From assembly GCA_024235395.1 (NCBI GenBank), contig JACKMK010000002.1:1054001-1118000 (forward strand): a stretch of DNA of 64,000 bases. Reading direction: 5' to 3'. Shown piece by piece: positions 47,806 to 56,588 of this stretch. This DNA is from Chromatiaceae bacterium (GTDB taxonomy: Bacteria > Pseudomonadota > Gammaproteobacteria > Chromatiales > Chromatiaceae). Numbering within the stretch: position 1 is the first letter of the stretch; each line of letters starts with the position of its first letter. Both the position numbers and the translations under genes were made by a program. The notes beneath the pieces are model-generated. The model saw only the letters and a program-made list of their open reading frames with translations, was not told the DNA's origin and made no database searches.

Positions 47806-47912
47806 ACGCCGTCTTTGAAGGGTTACCAATGTTTCGCCGACAGGATGGCAATTGGCAGTCAGGCCCGCATTGATTCGCTTCTTTTCCCTCATGAGATGAC
47901 CAATAGAAAGGC

Positions 47913-47937
47913 ATCGCCGGACGATACGTCCGGCGAT
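47913..47937. terminator. hairpin between convergent invertase and yfdX2 genes
   Basis: An 11-bp perfect stem (ATCGCCGGACG / CGTCCGGCGAT) with a 3-base loop, in the convergent gap. Only weak T-rich flanks, but the position and stability fit a bidirectional terminator. Confidence 0.7.
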
Positions 47938-47972
47938 CAATCAGCGAGTCAAAGGGATGAGGTTCTCGCGGA

Positions 47973-48782
47973 TTATCCGGCTTGCTTATCCGTTGTCTGT
48001 GATTGAGCAGGTGCGCTCTTGGCGGTTGCCTTTTCCTCGGGGAAGATATGCATGCTGACGGTTGCATGTACGAGGCTCAACAGGGCGTTATCGACGGCCG
48101 TCTGCGCCATTGTGACATTGGGTGGATCTTGGTCCAGCGACTTTCGGGCGGCTTCCACCTGGTTTTCGACGTAGAGAACAGGCAGGTAAACTGTGGTCGC
48201 AGAGATCTCCGCGGCGATTTCATCCAGTTTCGCCGCTGCTTTTTCTTTGTCACCCTTCTGCGCGTGTGTTACGGCTTCGTCGAGTTTCGACTTGGCCTGA
48301 TTCGCCAGCTCTGGAGCGTACTCGGCCATCTCTTCCAGACTCGCGTAAATCGGCAGCAGGTCGTCGACAATCACCCCAGTCGTCGCGGCGAGCAGTTCAT
48401 GTTTGGCATTGCGGATGTTGTCGACCACAACGGTATACGGAACCATCAGTTGCAGGCCCTCGGCGAAGTCGTCAGCCGCATTGAGCGCGGCGCGGGCCTC
48501 ACCGAGCTTGTTTTCTGCAAGGTCGGTGTGGGCGTTTTGGACATGGCGGAGAAGGGCGCGTCCACCGTGCACTGCGATGCGCGACATGTCCGGGTCTTCC
48601 CAGCCTTCGAAATGAGCGACCGTCTCGCGTTCGGTCATCTGAGCCTGCGCGTCCGCCGCAGTTTTGTCGCCGTCGGCCTTGGTATCGTCGGCGAAAGTCG
48701 ACGCTGCCATGCAAGCGAGTGCGATGGCCAGGGCAGTCGCTGTCAGAGGGCGATGCAGTGTCGAAAATGCTTTGGTTTTCAT
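47973..48782 (-). CDS. YfdX-family periplasmic protein (paralog 2)
   Basis: 269 aa with a signal peptide (cleavage after TFA near residue 31). The closest of the four paralogs here to the classical YfdX form: AVHGGRALLRHVQNAHTDLAEN, VDDLLPIYASLEEMAEYAPE, AKSKLDEAVTHAQKGDKEKA, VYLPVLYVENQVEAARKSL and VDNALLSLVHATVSM. The C-terminal 20 residues are a low-complexity tail. Monocistronic, with its own strong sigma-54 element. Confidence 0.9.
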   Translation of the reverse strand: MKTKAFSTLHRPLTATALAIALACMAASTFADDTKADGDKTAADAQAQMTERETVAHFEGWEDPDMSRIAVHGGRALLRHVQNAHTDLAENKLGEARAALNAADDFAEGLQLMVPYTVVVDNIRNAKHELLAATTGVIVDDLLPIYASLEEMAEYAPELANQAKSKLDEAVTHAQKGDKEKAAAKLDEIAAEISATTVYLPVLYVENQVEAARKSLDQDPPNVTMAQTAVDNALLSLVHATVSMHIFPEEKATAKSAPAQSQTTDKQAG

Positions 48783-48852
48783 TTCGTAGTCTCCTCGATT
48801 GTGTATTCGGATTTGGTCTGTGCCAACGTGGCCGCAGATTCACATTGAGTAT

Positions 48853-48868
48853 CGCAAGCGGCGTGCCA
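48853..48868 (-). promoter_or_regulatory. sigma-54 -24/-12 promoter for yfdX2
   Basis: Minus strand TGGCACGCCGCTTGCG: a near-consensus TGGCACG and TTGC with exact spacing, about 70 bases before ATG 48782. A CACC-N6-GGTG repeat lies 72-85 bases further upstream (48940-48953). Confidence 0.85.
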
Positions 48869-49026
48869 GATCCGCTGGACGCTCAGTGCTGGGGATTCAA
48901 GGGTTTGCCGGTACGAGTCCCGACGCATTGGCCAATAGGCACCGAGGACGGTGGTGTTGTCTGGTGGAAAGGAACCGCGTATGCAGATCGGCAGACCGAT
49001 GCAACAACGGCGCGACGGTTCGAAGC

Positions 49027-49064
49027 AAAAAGATCCCCCGGTTGACGATTCGGCCGACCGGGGG
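49027..49064 (-). terminator. rho-independent terminator after ompA-family gene
   Basis: Minus strand: an 8-bp stem CCCCCGGT / ACCGGGGG followed by ATCTTTTTGC. It lies about 60 bases past the stop of the OmpA-family gene. Confidence 0.88.
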
Positions 49065-49120
49065 AAATCAGGGGAGGATGAGAATTTGGTCGGTCGCCAG
49101 TACGGCGACCCGGTATCGAT

Positions 49121-49765
49121 CTACTCGTTGGGCGACGCCAGCGTTATCGTGGCGATGTCGACCGTGTCGGCCAGGATTGCTTCGATGTCGACGCGGCGGT
49201 TTGGTGCCAGACAGCGAATCAACTTGTTTTCGCTTTTGATACTGGGACACGTGACCAGCGGTGCGGAGCTACCGTCACTTACGGCCAGGACGCGTTCGGC
49301 CGGGATACCCTTTGCTACGAGGTAGTTTTTTACATTCTGGGCTCGCCGCAACGCGAGCTGCTCGTTGTAGGGTGCGGGTCCGATCTTGTCCGCATGACCA
49401 GTGATCGTAATGCTTTGGAAAAGGTCGGCGTTGTCAACGGCCGCCACGACGTCGTCGAGGTCGGCCTTGACCTGATCATTCAGCTCGGCCTTGTCGAAGC
49501 CAAAAAATTCGGCGTCATCGACGGCGAACACGATCATGGCCTGATCATCTTCTACCACCAACGTCGGCTCAGGGCAGGTGGGCATGGATGTCTTCCAGGA
49601 TCCGGTGTGTATGCAGCCACCACCGCCTGAAAGCACCGGTTGGCCTTCCGCGTCCGTAAGGTAGGCATCGGCTGCTGCGGCCAGGGATGGTTGCGCCACG
49701 CTCAGCGCGCCAATCAGTAGGATGCCGAACGCGGCGCCGGTCAAAGGTTTGCTCGCGAGTTTCAT
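49121..49765 (-). CDS. OmpA-family peptidoglycan-binding protein
   Basis: 214 aa, signal peptide (GAAFGILLIGALSVAQPSLA). A short Cys-containing segment (GGGGCIHTGSWKTSMPTCPE) is followed by an OmpA C-terminal domain: FFGFDKAELNDQVKADLDDV, ITITGHADKIGPAPYNEQLA, LRRAQNVKNYLVAKGIPAER, APNRRVDIEA. The Asp/Arg residues that hold diaminopimelate are present. No beta-barrel, so it is probably a soluble or complex-bound envelope linker. Late cysteines (VTCPSIKSENKLIRC) form the second pair usual in this family. Confidence 0.9.
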   Translation of the reverse strand: MKLASKPLTGAAFGILLIGALSVAQPSLAAAADAYLTDAEGQPVLSGGGGCIHTGSWKTSMPTCPEPTLVVEDDQAMIVFAVDDAEFFGFDKAELNDQVKADLDDVVAAVDNADLFQSITITGHADKIGPAPYNEQLALRRAQNVKNYLVAKGIPAERVLAVSDGSSAPLVTCPSIKSENKLIRCLAPNRRVDIEAILADTVDIATITLASPNE

Positions 49766-49833
49766 TACTTGTCTCCTTCAATACATATCGTGAGTTGATT
49801 CGCCGCGCCATGGGCTGGGCTTGGTCTGTACGC

Positions 49834-49849
49834 TGCAAGCCTGATGCCA
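49834..49849 (-). promoter_or_regulatory. sigma-54 -24/-12 promoter for ompA-family gene
   Basis: Minus strand TGGCATCAGGCTTGCA: TGGCA, exact GG-N10-GC, consensus TTGCA. Located between tal-pgi and the ompA-family gene, about 70 bases before ATG 49765. Confidence 0.85.
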
Positions 49850-49934
49850 TCTTTCCAAGACCCAGTTTGATAGGGTGTTTCACCTGCTATTACAGTTAGC
49901 GACGCAACCGCTGGGTGATATCGACCGGGAAACA

Positions 49935-52796
49935 TCAACCAGCTTTGGTTCGCAGTACCAAGCTGGTCAACTCTTCCAATCCGGTAACCGGATCTCTACC
50001 AAGATGTACTCGCACGATACGGCGACCCCGGTCGATCAGTTCGTTCTGGTCTGCCAACGCTTGCGCTGTTTGCGTGATGCCAAAGCGCAACTGGCGTCCG
50101 GGCGACGCGATATCGTCAATCACGTCGCGTGTCAGCATCAGAAACACACCGGTAGCAGGACCGCCTTTATAGACCTGACCCGTGGCGTGCAGGTAACGCG
50201 GACCGTATCCGAGACACGTGGCGACTCGGCAACGATCTCGCACCCTATGCCGAATGGCCTGCAGCAGCGTTGCGACCTGCTCATCGCCGCGGTCGAGGTA
50301 CGCGAGCAAGGCGAAGTAGTCACCGGGCTGCAGTTGCCGCAGGTGAGCATCCAGCAGATCGCCGAATGTGGGGTTGTGGCCAGCTCGATTGCTTAGGATC
50401 TCCGCGTAGCCGTCGCCGGCATAGAGGGATAGATCGTTTCTACAGGCAAGGGGCTTAGCGTCCGGGAGTGGTTGTCCGTCGCGGACGCCGGTCGCTATCT
50501 GTCGGGCGGCCAGCTTGGCGCCCTCGACATCCGGTTGGTCGAATGGGTTGAGGTGCATCACCGCGCCGGCCACAGCGGTGGCGAATTCCCAGCGGAAGAA
50601 CTCCTGGCCGAGATCGTACTGGTCGGTGATATCGATACGCACAACCGGGTGGCCGGCATCGACCAGATGATCGACCACTGCATCCTGTTCGGGGTCGTGT
50701 TCCGTTGCCAGCCGCAACTGGACGAACAATCGGTCTTCACCGTAGGACTCGGGCACACCCGGTTCCTCGCCGTTGACTGGTATCAGCCCCGTACCGAACT
50801 TGCCGGTGGATTCCGCCAACAGCTGCTCCAGCCAGCCGCCAAGCGACTCGATGCCGGGCGTCGCAATGAACGTCACCTTGTCCCATCCGGCCTGGCGTGC
50901 AGCTCCCAGGCAGAGACCGAGCACAACCGCAGGATTTTCTGCCGCGGGGGTCGCGACGGCACAGGCCTCGACCATGATCGCCGTGCGTTCCAGGAAGCGC
51001 TCAAGGTCAATGCCAAGCATCGAGGCCGGCACCATGCCGAAATCGGATAGAGCGGAATAGCGTCCACCAATACCGCGGCGACCGTGATAGACCGCCCGAA
51101 AACCACGGGCGAGGGCGCGGCGTTCCAACGGCGACCCTGGGTCTGTGATCGCGATGAAATGTAGCGGGGCTCGTTGTTCGCCGATCTTCTCCGTGAGGCG
51201 GTCAAGAAAATAATCGGCCAGCATGTCGGGTTCCAATGTCGTCCCGGATTTGCTGGAGACGATGAACAACGTCCGATCCAGATCGATGGCTCGTTCAACA
51301 CGAAGTGTCTGATCGGGGTCGGTGCCGTCCAGCACGATCAGTGACGGATGGGCGGACGCGCTCCCGAACACACTTCCGAATACTTCAGCCGCTAGGCTGG
51401 AACCGCCCATGCCAAGTAGGACCATGTACTCGAAGTACTGTCCCTCGAACAGATGGCCGATGCTGCGCAAATCGGCCAGGCGACCGATTTGGGCTGGTAC
51501 AATGTCCAACCATTCCAGCCACTGGTTCTCGCCTCGCCCCGTCCACAATGTGGCATCACGCGACCAGAGCCGGTCCACGGTGCGGTCTTCGTGCCACTCT
51601 TTCAGCAGTTGGCCGAGTCGTGCGTCCAGCGCAGCCGGCAGATGCAGGGTTTGGTGGTCGATCGGTGCCTGTATTGCTTGCTTACGTGCAGCAGAGACGG
51701 TGTCGAGCAATCGGCTATAAGCAGTGTTGAACTGTTCCAAGCCCTCGTTCAGGAGCGTGTCGGTAATTCCGGCCAGGTCGATGCCAACCCGATCCAGGTT
51801 TTCGAGTGTATGTGCCGCGGCATCCAGGCCGGTTTCCAAGGTCAGACGTGGACGACCGTGATCACGATAGGCATCGAGCGTTGCTGGGGGAACGGTGTTG
51901 ACCGTTTCCTGACCAACGAGCATCTCGACGTAGCGTATGTCGTCATACGCCGGGTTCTTGGTGCTTGTGCTGGCCCACAAGAGACGCTGTGGACGTGCGC
52001 CTGCTGCCGCCAATGCATCCCATCGTGGTCCATTGAAGATCTGGCGCCAACGTTGATAGGCGAGCCGTGCGCAGGCGACAGCCGTCTGACCTGCGGCGGC
52101 TTCCAGCATCGAACGCTCGATATCACCGGGACCGTTGGCGACTCGATCCTTGATTCGGGCGTCCACGGCGGTGTCGATCCGGCTTAGAAAGAAGCTCGCG
52201 ACAGAAACAGTGTGCTCCAGCGACAGTCCGGCATGGCGGCGACGCTCCAGTCCTCGCAGGTAGCACTCGGCAACCTGTTCATAGACCATCAACGAAAACA
52301 ACAGCGTGACATTGACGTTCAGTCCCTCGGCGACCAGTTCCTCGACGGCCTCAATGCCGGCTGGCGTCGCGGGAACCTTTATCATCAGGTTGGGGCGATC
52401 GACCTCCTTCCAGAGCCGGCGTGCCGCCGCGCAGGTGGCCGATACGTTCATCGCGAGGCGAGGTGACACCTCGAGGCTGACGTAGCCGTCGCGGGCCTTG
52501 GACTTCTGATACACCGGGCGGAGCAGATCCGCGGCCCGTTGCACGTCCGCGATGGCGAGCCGCTCGTATACTCCTTCATCGTCCAAGGCCTGTTGATGGG
52601 CTATGGCGGCGATTGCCGAGGCGTAGTCCCGACTCCCGGCGATTGCCTTCTGGAAGATCGCCGGATTCGATGTTACGCCGCTGATTCCATCGTCCTGGAT
52701 CAGTTTCTCCAGGCCACCACTGTCGAGCAGTCCGCGGCGAATATAGTCGAGCCACACAGCTTGACCGAGAGTGGTCAACGTCTTGATGGGGTTCAT
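49935..52796 (-). CDS. bifunctional transaldolase / glucose-6-phosphate isomerase
   Basis: 953 aa fusion. Residues 1 to about 365 are a class II-type transaldolase (LGQAVWLDYIRRGLLDSG, GVTSNPAIFQKAI, Schiff-base Lys in NLMIKVPATPAG, RLLWASTSTKNPAY). The rest is a PGI with SIS domains (VLLGMGGSSLAAEVF, IVSSKSGTTLEP). It links fructose-6-phosphate recycling in the pentose phosphate pathway to glucose-6-phosphate, the Zwf substrate. Start ATG 52796 with AAGGA upstream; the frame is open slightly further. A second PGI activity is thus present beside the core pgi. Only a poor sigma-54-like box was seen upstream. Confidence 0.94.
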   Translation of the reverse strand: MNPIKTLTTLGQAVWLDYIRRGLLDSGGLEKLIQDDGISGVTSNPAIFQKAIAGSRDYASAIAAIAHQQALDDEGVYERLAIADVQRAADLLRPVYQKSKARDGYVSLEVSPRLAMNVSATCAAARRLWKEVDRPNLMIKVPATPAGIEAVEELVAEGLNVNVTLLFSLMVYEQVAECYLRGLERRRHAGLSLEHTVSVASFFLSRIDTAVDARIKDRVANGPGDIERSMLEAAAGQTAVACARLAYQRWRQIFNGPRWDALAAAGARPQRLLWASTSTKNPAYDDIRYVEMLVGQETVNTVPPATLDAYRDHGRPRLTLETGLDAAAHTLENLDRVGIDLAGITDTLLNEGLEQFNTAYSRLLDTVSAARKQAIQAPIDHQTLHLPAALDARLGQLLKEWHEDRTVDRLWSRDATLWTGRGENQWLEWLDIVPAQIGRLADLRSIGHLFEGQYFEYMVLLGMGGSSLAAEVFGSVFGSASAHPSLIVLDGTDPDQTLRVERAIDLDRTLFIVSSKSGTTLEPDMLADYFLDRLTEKIGEQRAPLHFIAITDPGSPLERRALARGFRAVYHGRRGIGGRYSALSDFGMVPASMLGIDLERFLERTAIMVEACAVATPAAENPAVVLGLCLGAARQAGWDKVTFIATPGIESLGGWLEQLLAESTGKFGTGLIPVNGEEPGVPESYGEDRLFVQLRLATEHDPEQDAVVDHLVDAGHPVVRIDITDQYDLGQEFFRWEFATAVAGAVMHLNPFDQPDVEGAKLAARQIATGVRDGQPLPDAKPLACRNDLSLYAGDGYAEILSNRAGHNPTFGDLLDAHLRQLQPGDYFALLAYLDRGDEQVATLLQAIRHRVRDRCRVATCLGYGPRYLHATGQVYKGGPATGVFLMLTRDVIDDIASPGRQLRFGITQTAQALADQNELIDRGRRIVRVHLGRDPVTGLEELTSLVLRTKAG

Positions 52797-52996
52797 CGGG
52801 ATGTCCTTCCGGCGGTCAGTGAATCTACTGTGGATCATTCAAGGTCCGTTCCACATCAGCTTGGCCCACTAGGCTTAAAGGGCACCGCTCGAAGTAGCGC
52901 CTGGATTGGGCTGTATCAACCGCGACCTCTGGGTCAAAGTCACCACCGGGAAGCGATCCGGCGGTCGGTGGGAGCGCCGGATAGGTTACCGTCGCA

Positions 52997-53012
52997 TGGT
53001 CCGAATCCTGCT
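52997..53012 (+). promoter_or_regulatory. sigma-54-like -24/-12 element before small ORF-marC
   Basis: TGGTCCGAATCCTGCT: GG-N10-GC with CTGCT at -12 but a poorer -24 (TGGTCC). Predicted start about 53023, just before a GAGAGG ribosome binding site and ATG 53041. Confidence 0.5.
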
Positions 53013-53040
53013 AATGAATTCACTAGAGAGGTAGCGAAGA

Positions 53041-53286
53041 TGCCGCAACAGAACGTGTTCAACCGGCCCGGGCCTGGATGGAGTGAGGCCATCGTGCGCG
53101 GGTTCCCGATACCCGTTTGGGTGTTGCCTGGGTTGGGCTTCTGCATCTTTTCTGCGGGCGTTCGCGCGTGGTGGTTACGGCGATGGTCACGCGGCAGTCT
53201 TGCAAACGGGCACCCCTGTAGTGTGAAAGCTCAGTTCATCGTCATCGAAGATCGTCAGCGATCCCATGGTGGGCAGCATGGCTGAG
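53041..53286 (+). CDS. small putative membrane protein, unknown function
   Basis: 81 aa starting MPQQNVFNRPGPGWSEAIVR, with one hydrophobic stretch (IPVWVLPGLGFCIFSAGVRA) and a hydrophilic tail. Supported by GAGAGG upstream, a sigma-54-like element at the right distance, and overlap of its 3' end with the marC start. No family recognised; it could still be non-coding leader. Confidence 0.4.
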
Positions 53287-53913
53287 TGGCATAACTGGAT
53301 ACATTCACTGGTCGGGTTGACCGTCATCGTGAACCCGCTGCTCGCGGTACCGGCGTTTGCCGCACTGACCGGTGGCGAAGACGGTGCTCAGCGACGCGCG
53401 ACGGCGTATCACGCTGCGCTGACGGTTGCGGTCGTGCTGAGTGTGGCGGCGGTGGGCGGACAGGCCCTGCTGAAGCTGTTTGGCATCAGCCTGCCAGCAT
53501 TTCAAGTCGGCGGTGGCATCCTGATTCTGTTGATGGCCATTGCGATGCTGCACGCACGCATGAGCGGTGCGCGACACACCGACGAAGAGGCGAACGAAGC
53601 ACAGGAAAAGGAGCAGGTGGGTGTCGTACCGCTCGGCATACCGTTGCTGGCCGGACCCGGTGCGATCAGCACGGTGATCATCTACGCGCACAGCAGCTCC
53701 GACTGGAAGCAGACAGGGGTGCTGGTGCTCGAGGTCTGCCTGGTCGCCACGCTGGTATGGCTGGCATTGCGTCTGGGTGACCGGGTGGCTGCTTTACTGG
53801 GCACCACGGGCATCAATATCGCGACCCGCATCATGGGGCTGCTCCTCGCCGCCATCGCGGTGGAGTTCATTGCCCATGGGTTGACATCACTGCTGCCGGG
53901 ATTGGCGACGTAG
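53278..53913 (+). CDS. MarC-family integral membrane protein
   Basis: 211 aa, six membrane helices in two repeats. Family features: LVGLTVIVNPLLAVPAFAAL in the first helix, GQALLKLFGISLPAFQVGGGILILLMAI, and the second repeat GIPLLAGPGAISTVIIYA with GINIATRIMGLLLAAIAVEF. The function is unknown despite the historical link to multiple antibiotic resistance. ATG 53278 is chosen; ATG 53266 and GTG 53269 are possible. CorA follows after 66 bases. Confidence 0.9.
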   Translation: MAEWHNWIHSLVGLTVIVNPLLAVPAFAALTGGEDGAQRRATAYHAALTVAVVLSVAAVGGQALLKLFGISLPAFQVGGGILILLMAIAMLHARMSGARHTDEEANEAQEKEQVGVVPLGIPLLAGPGAISTVIIYAHSSSDWKQTGVLVLEVCLVATLVWLALRLGDRVAALLGTTGINIATRIMGLLLAAIAVEFIAHGLTSLLPGLAT

Positions 53914-53979
53914 AGCGATCCAGGTCGATGTCGATCCGGGTGGCGGGTTAAACCACGGAGCGTCGGGAGAGCAAACAAG

Positions 53980-55062
53980 GTGGGAAAGCGACGATTTTTG
54001 CACGGCAAGCGTTATCGGAGTCCAGGAACACCGCCAGGATCATTGTTACAGTCCACTTCTGAGTCTGGTGCATCCTTTCGTTGTCACACTGTACATTTTG
54101 GTTCCTCTGGCGTGTTCGAGGAGGAGCAAGCGGCCACGTGTGATCCTCCGTCACAATGGAAGGACGATCTGTGGCTGGACATCACAGGTGTGCCACGAGC
54201 AGGAAGCCTCGAGCGACTGCGTGATCGTTTGGGATTGCATGAACTAGCGCTCGAGGATGTTGTCACGGGTGGCCAGCGTCCGAAACTGGACGACTATGGC
54301 GACGTACTGTTCGTGGTCCTGATCCGGCCGTACTGGGTGGGCGGTGACGTGCGCCTGGAGCAGGTCAGCCTGTTCCTGGGCGAACGATTCGTCGTCAGCA
54401 TCCACGAGTCGGAAGACGATCTGTTCGCCCCAATCCGTCGGCGCCTCGCGGACCAGCATGCTCCGTTGGCAGAGGGTGGCGTCGAGCGACTGTTTCACGC
54501 GCTGCTGGACTATGTAGTAGACCAGGGGTTCCCCTTGCTGGACATGCTCGGGGAGCACGCCGAGAAGTTAGAAGAGAATCTGCTCGAATGTCCCGGCCCC
54601 GACACGTTGACGCACATCTACCAGTTGAAACGCGATCTGCTGCAATTGGGCCGCGGGCTCTGGCCAACCCGGGAGATGCTCAACCGCTTGATGTTATTGG
54701 GCAGTTCACGGATCGGCTCCGACCTTCTGCCGTATCTGAAGGATGTCCACGATCATGTGCTATTTCAAGTGGACCTCGTTGAAGCCCACCGCGAACTGGC
54801 GGTCAGCCTTCTGGATGTCTATCTGTCCAGTGCGAGCCATCGCTTGAATGACATCATGCGTGTCCTGACGATCATTTCGACCATTTTCATTCCACTGACG
54901 TTTGTCACCGGTCTTTACGGCATGAACTTCGTCGTTGATACCACCAGTCCTTGGGCAATGCCGCTGACACACTGGCGATACGGATACCCTGCGGTATTGG
55001 TCTTCATGCTGATGGTGGCCGCGGGCATGCTCTGGTTTTTTCGCCGTAAGGGCTGGTTGTAG
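53980..55062 (+). CDS. corA: CorA-family magnesium/cobalt channel
   Basis: 360 aa. A large N-terminal cytosolic funnel domain ends in two C-terminal helices; the GMN selectivity motif is present in FVTGLYGMNF, and a basic C-terminus (FFRRKGWL) follows. GTG 53980 with GGGAG upstream gives the start. The N-terminal 40 residues are unlike most CorA proteins. The two helices hold the pentameric pore, and Mg2+ import follows membrane potential. Confidence 0.94.
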   Translation: MGKRRFLHGKRYRSPGTPPGSLLQSTSESGASFRCHTVHFGSSGVFEEEQAATCDPPSQWKDDLWLDITGVPRAGSLERLRDRLGLHELALEDVVTGGQRPKLDDYGDVLFVVLIRPYWVGGDVRLEQVSLFLGERFVVSIHESEDDLFAPIRRRLADQHAPLAEGGVERLFHALLDYVVDQGFPLLDMLGEHAEKLEENLLECPGPDTLTHIYQLKRDLLQLGRGLWPTREMLNRLMLLGSSRIGSDLLPYLKDVHDHVLFQVDLVEAHRELAVSLLDVYLSSASHRLNDIMRVLTIISTIFIPLTFVTGLYGMNFVVDTTSPWAMPLTHWRYGYPAVLVFMLMVAAGMLWFFRRKGWL

Positions 55063-55193
55063 TCCCAAGGAAAAGCTGGTCGCAGATTGCGTTTACACCA
55101 CAGCGTTAGCTTAGAAGCTCGGGGGGTGACGTTACTCAGCGCTCACCCGAGGGTATCGCACCAGTTCCCCCGGGATGTACTTCAAGAGAGAGA

Positions 55194-55716
55194 ATGCAGA
55201 TGAAAATCCACTTGCCTACCGTTTGCCGCTTGACCGCCTGCCTGATACTCCTGACTTTCACGACAGCCGCCTTTGCCGGGCAAGCGCCCGGCCTGGCCGA
55301 CGTGGTGTCGACCGCTGAGAGCTTCTCCGGTCAGCCCGCGCGTGGTGCTACGCTGGAAGACCGCGATGGGGGTGCTGTATTACCGGGTCACGACTGCCGG
55401 GCCGGACGGAGGCTTGGCATTAACGGTAGACCCGGCATCCGGCAAGGTCCTCGATGCCGATCCCGATTTCATGCTGAACTGGATCAGCAAAGAGCGCGTT
55501 CTGCTGATGGACGATCGGGACGACAAACGAGGCGGGTTGGCCCGGGCGATTCGTGCCGCGGAGCGGCGCGCCGGTGGCCAAGCGCTCAAAGCGGATTACC
55601 GCAAGCAAGGCGCAAATGGCGTCTACACCGTGGACGTCTTGTCAGGACGGCGTGTTGAAACGATCGACGTGGACGCTGCGAGCGGACGCGTAATCGACAG
55701 ATTGTTGGCGCGCTAA
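55194..55716 (+). pseudogene. PepSY-domain periplasmic protein, frameshifted
   Basis: The signal peptide (CRLTACLILLTFTTAAFAG) and first part (GLADVVSTAESFSGQPARG to TLEDRDGG) are in one frame. The rest of the PepSY-type domain (VLYYRVTTAGPDGGLALTVD, then GKVLDADP, TVDVLSGRRVETIDVDAAS, GRVIDRLLA) continues in the +1 frame. Removing one G from the GGGGG run at 55368-55372 gives DRDGVLYYRV and restores a single protein of about 173 aa. This may be a sequencing error, a slippery programmed shift or a true mutation. PepSY proteins bind the envelope and often pair with b-type cytochromes, as here (next gene 9 bases away). Confidence 0.8.
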
Positions 55717-55725
55717 GAAGCAGCG

Positions 55726-56343
55726 ATGTACAAGCGATTCCGTCATTCCCTCGTCACGCGCCTGCTTCACATCGGATTGTCGTTTGGTGTGACCCTCCAA
55801 CTGTTGCTCTCGACGTTCATGCAGAAACCGAAGTCCGGGATTGAATACCCCTGGCTTGAGACAATTGGCTTCGAACTCCATGAGATGGTCGGTTTGCTGC
55901 TGATGTCGTTGACACTCGCCTGGTTTGCGTGGTTGTTCGTGCGGCGGCAAGAGGACGGCCTAGGAGCGCTGTTCCCCTGGTTCTCGACCGTGGAAAGAAG
56001 CGCGTTGTTTACGGCTGGTCGCCGCGCCCTGATCGCAGCGCGCAATCTAAGCATGCCCGACGACAGCGATGGCTACCTGATCGCACGCGCCGTCCACGGC
56101 CTGGGCGCGTTGTGTGCGCTGGGTATGGCGTTCACCGGCTCGCTGGTCTGGCTCGGTATGTCGGAACCGGGGGAGATTGCCGGGTGGGCGCTACCGGCTC
56201 TGGAAGTTCACCAGATTCTCGCGACATTCATGTGGGCCTATCTCGTCGGCCACGCCGGCATGGCCTGGCTGCATGATTTTCGGGGCGAAGCGCTCGTGCG
56301 CCGGATGTTCTCGTTCAGGGGGCGCGACCTGCCGGACGCGTAA
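55726..56343 (+). CDS. membrane cytochrome b561-like protein
   Basis: 205 aa with four hydrophobic helices. Candidate heme-ligand histidines appear in LVTRLLHIGLSFGVTLQLL, GFELHEMVGLLL, ARAVHGLGALCALGMAFTG and EVHQILATFMWAYLVGHAGM. This is the layout of bacterial cytochrome b561/Ni-hydrogenase-type b subunits that move electrons between quinone and periplasmic partners. Ends MFSFRGRDLPDA. Immediately downstream of the PepSY gene, suggesting a redox pair. Confidence 0.86.
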   Translation: MYKRFRHSLVTRLLHIGLSFGVTLQLLLSTFMQKPKSGIEYPWLETIGFELHEMVGLLLMSLTLAWFAWLFVRRQEDGLGALFPWFSTVERSALFTAGRRALIAARNLSMPDDSDGYLIARAVHGLGALCALGMAFTGSLVWLGMSEPGEIAGWALPALEVHQILATFMWAYLVGHAGMAWLHDFRGEALVRRMFSFRGRDLPDA

Positions 56344-56473
56344 GCAGTCGGATTGCGTTGGGGAAAATGAGCCGATGTATTCGGGGCATATTCGCCAAAT
56401 GCGCTGTGCGCCGGCGATGCGCCTGTCCACGATCCGCCGTTTGACCCGGGGTGAAATGCATCAACTCGTGCAT

Positions 56474-56489
56474 TGGCACCCAATCTGCA
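56474..56489 (+). promoter_or_regulatory. sigma-54 -24/-12 promoter for yfdX3-yfdX4
   Basis: TGGCACCCAATCTGCA: consensus TGGCAC at -24, GG-N10-GC, CTGCA at -12. Predicted start about 56500, with a roughly 90-base leader before ATG 56589. Confidence 0.82.
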
Positions 56490-56588
56490 TCGACTCAATC
56501 AAACCAGTAGCGCTTTGCCTGCGCATCGGCAGCGGCACCGTGAAACCCACGTGTGCAGGTCTTGGATGGAATTGAGGAGGGTTTGAGC

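Larger units (their letters stand above)
48783..49120. other. intergenic region between yfdX2 and ompA-family gene
   Basis: 338 bases without a gene. It contains the yfdX2 sigma-54 promoter (48853-48868), a CACC-N6-GGTG inverted repeat (48940-48953), a second inverted repeat (ATCGG-N4-CCGAT flanked by TGCA, near 48976-48998), and the terminator of the upstream ompA-family gene (49027-49064). Confidence 0.6.

Noticed and set aside
52872..52887. Sigma-54-like box upstream of tal-pgi
   Set aside because: Spacing is right but both halves are poor (CGGTGC / AAGC); not distinguishable from background.
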